Assembly: GCA_036346355.1 (NCBI GenBank)
Contig: CM070579.1
Location: forward strand, 2,852,001-2,916,000
Direction of reading: 5' to 3'
Length of the DNA stretch: 64,000 nt
Source: Rhipidocladum racemiflorum
Taxonomy: Eukaryota > Streptophyta > Magnoliopsida > Poales > Poaceae
Shown here: piece after piece, positions 57,891-64,000 of the stretch
Layout: each line of letters begins with the position of its first letter
How positions within the stretch are numbered: the stretch's first letter is position 1
Translations under genes and position numbers: made by a program
The notes under the pieces: generated by a model
What the model saw: the letters and a program-made list of their open reading frames with translations, nothing else
Database searches by the model: none
What the model was told of the DNA's origin: nothing

Positions 57891-58851
57891 CCCAGTCGGA
57901 GCTAAGATGGCCCGAGGTGACGGTAAGGCGAAGAGGAGCTGCGGCAGCAGCGGGCACCTGATGGCAGAGTCCCATGGTAAGGGATAGTTCCAATTGAGTT
58001 GGGGGTGCTATTTGATAGTGTTTGGTGATGCTCTACGCTGGTTTAATTTGGGAGTGGTGCAACGAGCGAAGAGCTGGCCGTCCGGAAAGGAGACAGCACA
58101 GAGAAAGAGCTTCGGCGGTGAGCTTAAGCTCACAGCAATGGTGAAGAATGCTGGATCGGCAAGTGAAGGAGTGGGGAAGAATGGGGCGCCATCTGGGAGA
58201 GCAAAGGAGACAGAGGAAGTCCAAGGAGTGAATCCATAGCCAGCGTTATGTTGGCTCGGCCGGGGAAAGAGAAGGACAATGGCTTGGTGGCTGGTCATGA
58301 GCGGCAAGGTGGTGATGGCAGGATGTGACCGGCTCGTCGCAGCAGGGCATGGGCGACACGACCGGGTGGTTGGCCAGCTTGGACTGCAAGGAAAAGGCGG
58401 GAAGCGATGAGCGGTGAGCTCGGCTTGCCCGTCTTTCGGGTGAGCACGAGACAGAGAAAGAGGAAAGGAGGAGGAAGGAGATGACCAGGAGAGGCTGGCG
58501 CGTGGGGTTGGTCCCACTGGAAGCGTAATAGGAGAAGAAAGAGAGGGAACAAAGGCTGTGGATCAGCTGGGGTCGCCGAGCCCACTGGCAGCGATAGAGG
58601 AGCTAGACTTGTTGGTTTTTCTCCCGGGACAACAGCAAGAAGGCAACAGTCCAAGGGTCAAATTTACATTGGTAAAAAGTTTTGGTACCATTTTACTTTT
58701 AATCTTTTACTCTTTACCTTTTTACTATTTTACTAATTGATTTCCTTTTTGAAACCCAAATTAAAGAGCTAAATTTATAAATTTAAGTTTTTGGCTCAAA
58801 CAAAATTTTGGAATGCACATTTCCTGCTAGGCCCAATTTTGGGATGTTACA
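57891..58851 (-). mobile_element. Solo LTR copy F, 5' 960 bp
   Basis: LTR 5' part on the minus strand, starting TGTAACATCCC at 58851 with AAAAC at 58852-58856. It begins at the scrap junction, so the 3' 4.6 kb of this LTR are missing. 58186-58851 pairs with 56980-57660 in inverted orientation. Confidence 0.85.
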
Positions 58852-58856
58852 AAAAC

Positions 58857-61031
58857 TTTATATTTTAAGACGATCCTGATTAGATGCCTCAATGCATCTA
58901 GGTTATTTAGATATTCAATTACAAAATCTAAACTGGTTGTACCTTATAGATATCGTTGCAGAAATATCTAAGCAGATAAAAATGTCGAACGACATATACT
59001 AATAATAGAAGTTCTGCTGATGGGGTGTATGAAAAATATTTGGTTACAACAAGCAAGGCACTATTAAGTTATTGCATTTAAGATGAACAAATATTAAGGA
59101 TAATGTGAATGTAGCAATAGAAATTGCCAGTTGTTATTAGTTTGGAAATCAGGTGATGATTGGCATTCAATGGCAACATAGAGCGGTAGCGTGTTAAATG
59201 GTTCCTTATTATCTTTGAATAAATGTCGGGTATGCGGATTAATTTCCATAAAAGTGAATTAATTCCTATCGGTTGTGATAGAGATGAGGTAGGCAAAATT
59301 GAGAAAATTCTATGTTGTAAAGTAGGTTCTTTCCCCATCAAATACCTTGGTATACCGCTTCACTATGATAAGATCAGACGGGAAGATTTTCAACCTCTAG
59401 TTGACAAAATCATGAAGAGAATTGCGGGTTGGAGAGGCAAACTCCTCTCGTTGAGTGATCGGTTGACTTTGATTAAGTCTTGTTTAGCTAGTATTCCTCT
59501 GTATCTTCTATCATTTTTCAAGTTTCCTAAATGGGCTTTGGACAGTTTTAATTCCCATATGGCTAATTGCCTTTGGAATGACTATGAGGGTCATAACAAA
59601 CCCCACTTAGCTAATTGGCATTTAATCTGTATGGAAAAAGACTATGGTGGTTTGGGAATTCCTAATCTTAGGGACCTTAACTTATGTCTTTTAGCTTCTT
59701 GGATCAAAAGGTATTATTCTAAAGATAATAGACAGTGAAAAAGTTTGATGAACTCCAAGTATAAAGTGGATAACACTAATATTTTTCGTTGCGATCCTGA
59801 TCATAATTCTATTTTTTGGAAAGGGGTTATGTGGGCTGTGAACTCTATCAAATTTGGTTATAAATGGAGTCTAGGCAATGGTAATAAGATTAGGTTCTGG
59901 GAGGATATCTGGTTTGGTTCTTCCTGCCTAGCTATCCAGTTTTGGGATCTTTATGTTCTGATAAATGAGAAAGGGGTCACGATTGCAGATATTTGGGATG
60001 GTTCAAATATTAAATGCACTTTTAGAATATCTTTCTCTGAAAAAATGATGATCAGATGGTTTAATTTGGTTGAAGTGGCTAAAAGTATTAAATTTACTGA
60101 TGATGAGGGCGTTTTGGTATGGCAATATAATAGCAATGGTGTGTTTTCTGTCAAATCCTTGTATGCTATCATTAACTTTAGGGGTTTTGCGGTTTATATT
60201 CCGGCGGTTTGGCAACTAGTTGTTCCTCCTAAAGTTCATTTTTTCTTGTGGCTTCTTTCTCATAATAAAATCATGACTAAAAACAATATGTTGAAAAGAG
60301 GGTTAGACAAAGGGAGATTATGTAGCTTATGTGATGAAAATGAAACAGTACTCCATCTTTTTTTCGACTGTGTGGTAGCCAAAAGTATTTGGGATGTTGT
60401 TGGTTCTTATTTTAACATGAATATTGGTTACAATTACGAATCTGGCTCGCTTTTGGTTAAGTTATAAAAGAAATGCTGCTCTTAACACAATTTGTGCTTA
60501 CATTTTATGGAGTCTTTGGAAGAGCGAAATAACTTGATTTTCATTGCTCGAATTGGTCGGATGTGAGAACGATATGGAGAAAGGTGCTTCTATTTTTAAG
60601 AATTGGAGTCCTTTGTACAAGAAAGAAATGGTAACTCGGATGGATCAATTTTGCCATCATCTGGAGAGCAGGATTAGATCCCCACTTTGCTTCTCTGCCG
60701 GTTCTGGATGAAAGTGACCAAGCTAGAAGATGAAGTGGACAAAAACTACTCAAGGAGCAGTGCGGAGGATTTGATTTCACTCTCCTCTTATTTTGATGGT
60801 TTAGCTAAATGAGAGGTTGATGGGTCCCTATTTATTTTGTTTTCACCTGTGAACTGTTAGTGTGGTGAGTTTTGTTATTTGGTCTGTGGAGTTTTTTTTT
60901 TTGAAGGTCAGGTGGTTTAGACCTTGTGTTGTGTTGGTCTGTCCTTGAATTATGTACTGCTGAATCCAGTTTCTTAAATAGGAACTGGGACATCATCTTT
61001 GTGATGTCCTCTTTATCGAAAAAAAATCTCA
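58857..61031 (+). mobile_element. L1-type LINE, 3' fragment, copy L5
   Basis: Same layout as L1. The 3' part after about 60440 shows several CAG-site differences (GAGCAGAAAT to GAGCGAAAT at about 60525; CTCAGAATTGG to CTCGAATTGG at about 60548). Confidence 0.8.
59223..60467 (+). pseudogene. LINE ORF2 C-terminal half, copy L5 (longest open frames)
   Basis: 59223-59738 gives 171 codons from MSGMRINFHKSEL to DNRQ. After the shared TGA, 59745-60467 gives 240 codons that run without a break from FRCDPDHNSIFWKG through IPAVWQLVVPPKVHFFLWLL and CSLCDENETVLHLFFDC. This is the only copy in which the RT tail and zinc-binding region are in one frame. The frame is lost at about 60440 (GAATCTGGCTCGC, others GAATCAGTGGCTCGC). 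Still a pseudogene because the RT core and endonuclease are absent. Confidence 0.8.
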
Positions 61032-61033
61032 TA

Positions 61034-61290
61034 CTCCTCTATCTAAATTTAAATAATGTATTTTCTCTTAGCATATAGTCCAATTTTTTTTAAAAAAAAT
61101 AACTAAATTATCCTTAATTATTATCTATAAATAATATATTTAATGTCTGTATGTAGAGAATATCAAGTAAATATAGATATGTATAAGGAATATAAAAGGA
61201 ACATTACATTAATTTGTATTAAAACATAATCACTTTATATATGTAGACAAAATCGTTGAATACATATCCTATTAATTTAGATTGATGGAG
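61034..61290. mobile_element. Stowaway-type MITE, copy M5
   Basis: 257 bp, TA at 61032-61033 and 61291-61292, terminal inverted repeats as in M0. Confidence 0.85.
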
Positions 61291-61464
61291 TACCATATAC
61301 GACGACTTCAATGCATTTTTACGGCTTATCTTATCGCCTCGACTGGTCATAATGGTAGCTGTATATCTCACTGCAATTTTGCATGCCTTGGTACATATAG
61401 AATGCCTTGGTACATATCCGAATTGTTTTATTGGAAATCACCGAAGAGATGGGCTAGTTGGAAT

Positions 61465-61471
61465 TATATAG
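61465..61471 (+). promoter_or_regulatory. Candidate TATA box of ubiquitin-like copy 6
   Basis: TATATAG, 54 bp before the ATG and conserved at the same distance in the other copies. Position fits a short 5' leader, but I have no evidence of transcription. Confidence 0.3.
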
Positions 61472-61524
61472 ACAAAAAACTAAGATTTATTATAAACTTC
61501 CTGCCGACCAAGAGGGCCGGGACG

Positions 61525-62074
61525 ATGCCCGACCTCGTTCGCGTCACTGCCACCTTCCCGTTCTACCATAGCCCGGATGTCTCGGTCATCGCCTTCCGCA
61601 ACGAGACCGTGGCCGCGCTGAAGCGCCGCATCCACAGCGCGGCTTTAATGGACGCGCCCGAGCTGGAGCGCATGGCCGCCGTGCTCGGCGACGCGGAGAT
61701 GGAGGACGACCTGCCGCTGCTCGTGTACGTCGAGCCCGCCTCCAGCGTGTTGGAGGTGAAGGTCACGCTCAAGCCGGCGGAGGTGGGCAGCAGCAGCGAC
61801 GCGGGCAGCAGGACGATGGCGGTGGAGCTGCACGTGGAGGGCGCGGAGGTGGGCGTCTTGGCGGGCGTCCGCTTTGTCGGACGGTGTCATGGAGCCGAGG
61901 CAAAGAATCGAGCCTCCTCGACATGCCCGAAGTTGCCGCTGCTTGCGGCGACTATCGCCGAGTTCGACGGGAAGGCCATGGGCGGCGCGCGGTCGCTCTG
62001 GGCGCCTGACTTCGGCCGGGGACATCATCCACGTCGTCCCGGCCGCTCGGCCGGGCGCCGGCGCGCGCGAGTGA
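61525..62074 (+). pseudogene. Ubiquitin-like two-domain protein, copy 6
   Basis: Open from MPDLVRVTATF for about 118 residues (TVAALKRRI, LPLLVYVEPASS, VLEVKVTLKPAEVG, VELHVEGAEVGVLAGVRF). It shifts at about 61877, where CGCCTGTCGGACGG of copy 3 reads CGCTTTGTCGGACGG. The start at 61525 is preferred over an upstream in-frame ATG at 61282 because the extra codons come from AT-rich DNA next to the MITE. FDGKAMG is kept at about 61963. Unlike copies 1-4 it has GACGGGAAGGCC intact, but the following GDIIHV block is again in another frame. TGA at 62072-62074. Confidence 0.6.
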
Positions 62075-62635
62075 GACGGGGGTTTTTGAGGGGTTTTAGG
62101 AGCGGTAGAGTGTGTGGTGTGGCCTCCCGCTGTGCTTTGCCGATCGAGGCTTGAAGGAATAGACGGAACATGCGTGCTCGCTGTCGCGGTTTAATCCTAG
62201 TTCTATAAGAGTTGATCTTGTATTAGTTTTTATGTTTAGTTAATATGATAGGAATCGAGTTTGAGATTAAGTTTGTAGTCATGTTCTACTTAATATGGTG
62301 TCCGAGTGCAAGTGTGAATCGAAAGAACGACAAGTTTTAATATGATAAGAATTGAGTTTGAGATTAAGTTTTGGATTATAGAGTTGATTAAGTCATTGTA
62401 TAGAGTCTATTTTATACATTAATCAACTATATACGATGAATTAATCAACTCTATACGATGACTTAATCACTCTATAATTCAAGAAACAAAGCTGCATATG
62501 GTATTCTCATTCGGGTATGAGGATAAAGTGATAGCGATAAATCAGCACATAAAACCTTTCAGGACGGAATGAAATGTATTTTATTTTAGAATCCATCAAT
62601 ATTATAATAAGAAAGGAGATGAAAGTGCTATAAAG
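62075..62635 (+). repeat. 3' flank of ubiquitin-like copy 6 with hairpin
   Basis: As in the other units, hairpin at 62375-62478. The end reads TAAAGCGTGAGAGCC, where other copies have TAAAACTGTGAGGAGCC. Confidence 0.6.
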
Positions 62636-64000
62636 CGTGAGAGCCTCCCTTTTACGATGCGATAAAGGTACCGTAAAAGACAGGTTCTAATGTGCTTCTG
62701 TGCTAGTCCACCTGGATCAAGAGCTAGCACGCACATACAAATGGAAATCATAACCATACAAAATATCATTATCAATAAGATAGCTATTTTACAGGATAGC
62801 CTTACAAGTTAGAATAATATTGCAGCGGAGAGAAACAGAAGTCTTGTAGTGTGCCCATCCAATCCCTCAGGCAACTGACAAGGTATAAACTCTAGATAAA
62901 ATCATCGTCATTACCCGAAACCTGCGTCAAGCACGATCCTTCGAGATATTCTATTTGCTCACCTAAAAACAACAACGATAGCAAGGGTGAGTACATTGCG
63001 TACTCGGCAAGACTTGAAGTGTTTGCAGAACCTATGATATATGCAAGTGATACAAAGTGGGTCTCTCTTGTTGATTGCGTAAAACGAAGTTTAAAGTAAA
63101 TCTTGAATAGTAATTCAAAAGCATAAGTCATAAAACATTTGGTAAATAAGTAAAGTAATGAGCATCATTATCAACATATCTCAACAGATCATAATCGTAT
63201 CCACTATCCATCCAAAGGCCAACACATGGCACAAACCACCAACATCGACCTAGACACAAAGACCGCTTATATTTGCCCACACAGGGCTGTAATTGAGTCC
63301 AACATTGCCAACAAATGTCAAATGTTGGCTCATCTCATGAGGTAAATTCTATTCAAATTTTATCTTCACATTTTAGCAAAAATTATTAAAACACCTTCTA
63401 ACTAGTGCAAGTTCACCAAGTGCTCATAACCGAGAGCGCGGCTAATCGATTAGTTTTAACTCTGCAGAGTGGTACAGCTTTACCCACAAATAATGACTTC
63501 CCTTTTTGCAAAGCTTAGTTACACACTTCCTTTGGTGTGTCGCCAGGGAAAAATCATATATAACCTTTACATTACTCAACCCAGGTTTTGCACCAGCCCG
63601 GTGACGTTAACCTTTGCTATGGCGGAAGAAACAACGCACCTAAGTCACAACACAAATCCTTCACACGGCAGTCCATCCCTGCCATCCATTTATCCCCCAT
63701 AGCAAAGCGTACACCGTTGCATCGGCAGGCGTGATTCCCAACACCTCGGTGAGGGCACCCCTTCGAGCAATCCCGCAGGAACAGCCCGTGCTACTACGGC
63801 CTTCCAACATGCAAAACCAGTTTTAAGCAACTTAATTGGTTATAGCCGTCCCATACCGGCATTGTGGTTGTACGGGTAATCTTGGATCATACAACACTGA
63901 GTTCGGTCCTTAATCCGACCCGGGCGACAATCTTCACCTAACTACGTGTGAGCACACCCTCACACAACCGGCTATTGCCAATAAGTCACCCGCGTCCAAA
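62636..64000 (-). mobile_element. Solo LTR copy G, 3' part (runs off the window)
   Basis: The LTR 3' end on the minus strand. It shares private variants with inverted copy D, for example AAGAGCTAGCACGC at about 62719 (CTCTTGATCC in D at about 44139) and a GATGCGAT insertion before the GTAAAAG stretch. The two are thus closer to each other than to copies A-C. Confidence 0.8.

Noticed and set aside
57607..57987. 126-codon ORF joining LTR and LINE sequence
   Set aside because: A chance fusion across the two palindrome junctions; its middle is the LINE scrap.
61282..61524. Upstream in-frame ATG giving an 81-residue N-terminal extension of ubiquitin-like copy 6
   Set aside because: The extension is AT-rich, starts beside the MITE, contains the TATATAG candidate, and is not open in copies 1, 3 and 4.

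Overview
The window is nuclear DNA of a plant, most likely a grass. It holds an L1-type LINE, a Stowaway-type MITE with TA target duplications, Ty3/gypsy elements of 9 kb with initiator-Met-tRNA primer sites, a 5.6 kb solo LTR, and a small GC-rich intronless gene of the kind common in Poaceae. I see no rRNA, tRNA, CRISPR or bacterial-type genes. Nearly every base belongs to a transposable element or to a repeated copy of one composite unit.

The composite unit is about 9.4 kb and reads, on the + strand: L1 LINE 3' fragment, Stowaway MITE, ubiquitin-like gene copy, AT-rich 3' flank with a hairpin, then a 5.6 kb solo Ty3/gypsy LTR on the minus strand flanked by the direct repeat AAAAC. Gene copies start at 2330, 20949, 30343, 39759, 45337 (minus strand) and 61525. 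The first four have a regular 9.4 kb period once the 9.2 kb retrotransposon between copies 1 and 2 is removed.

Region by region: 1-542 is the edge of a minus-strand gypsy LTR that interrupts the first LINE copy. 543-3434 holds LINE, MITE, gene and flank of unit 0. 3435-18270 is solo LTR A, split by gypsy element 1 (3585-12797, TSD ATTTT), which has intact-looking ends but no coding capacity. 18271-40383 holds units 1, 2 and 3. At 40384 the array flips: 40384-57660 is an inverted unit whose LINE is split by gypsy element 2 (46879-55831, TSD CATCC), which carries a decayed pol gene. A 230 bp LINE scrap (57661-57890) sits at the turn, after which the unit resumes in + orientation to the end of the window. 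The inverted unit and the following direct unit form a very large interrupted palindrome.

The order of events can be read from nesting. LINE, MITE and the 5.6 kb LTR are in every unit, so they came before amplification. Gypsy elements 1 and 2 and the LTR at the window start are each in one unit only, so they came after. All six ubiquitin-like copies and all LINE copies are broken as read, but the breaks differ between copies and very often fall on CAG/CTG trinucleotides. That suggests that part of the damage is a sequencing artefact at methylated CHG sites, not true mutation. I found no new defence or regulatory system. The notable content is the amplified gene-plus-transposon unit, its fold-back inversion, a LARD-like element beside a pol-bearing relative, and the CAG/CTG-centred error signature.
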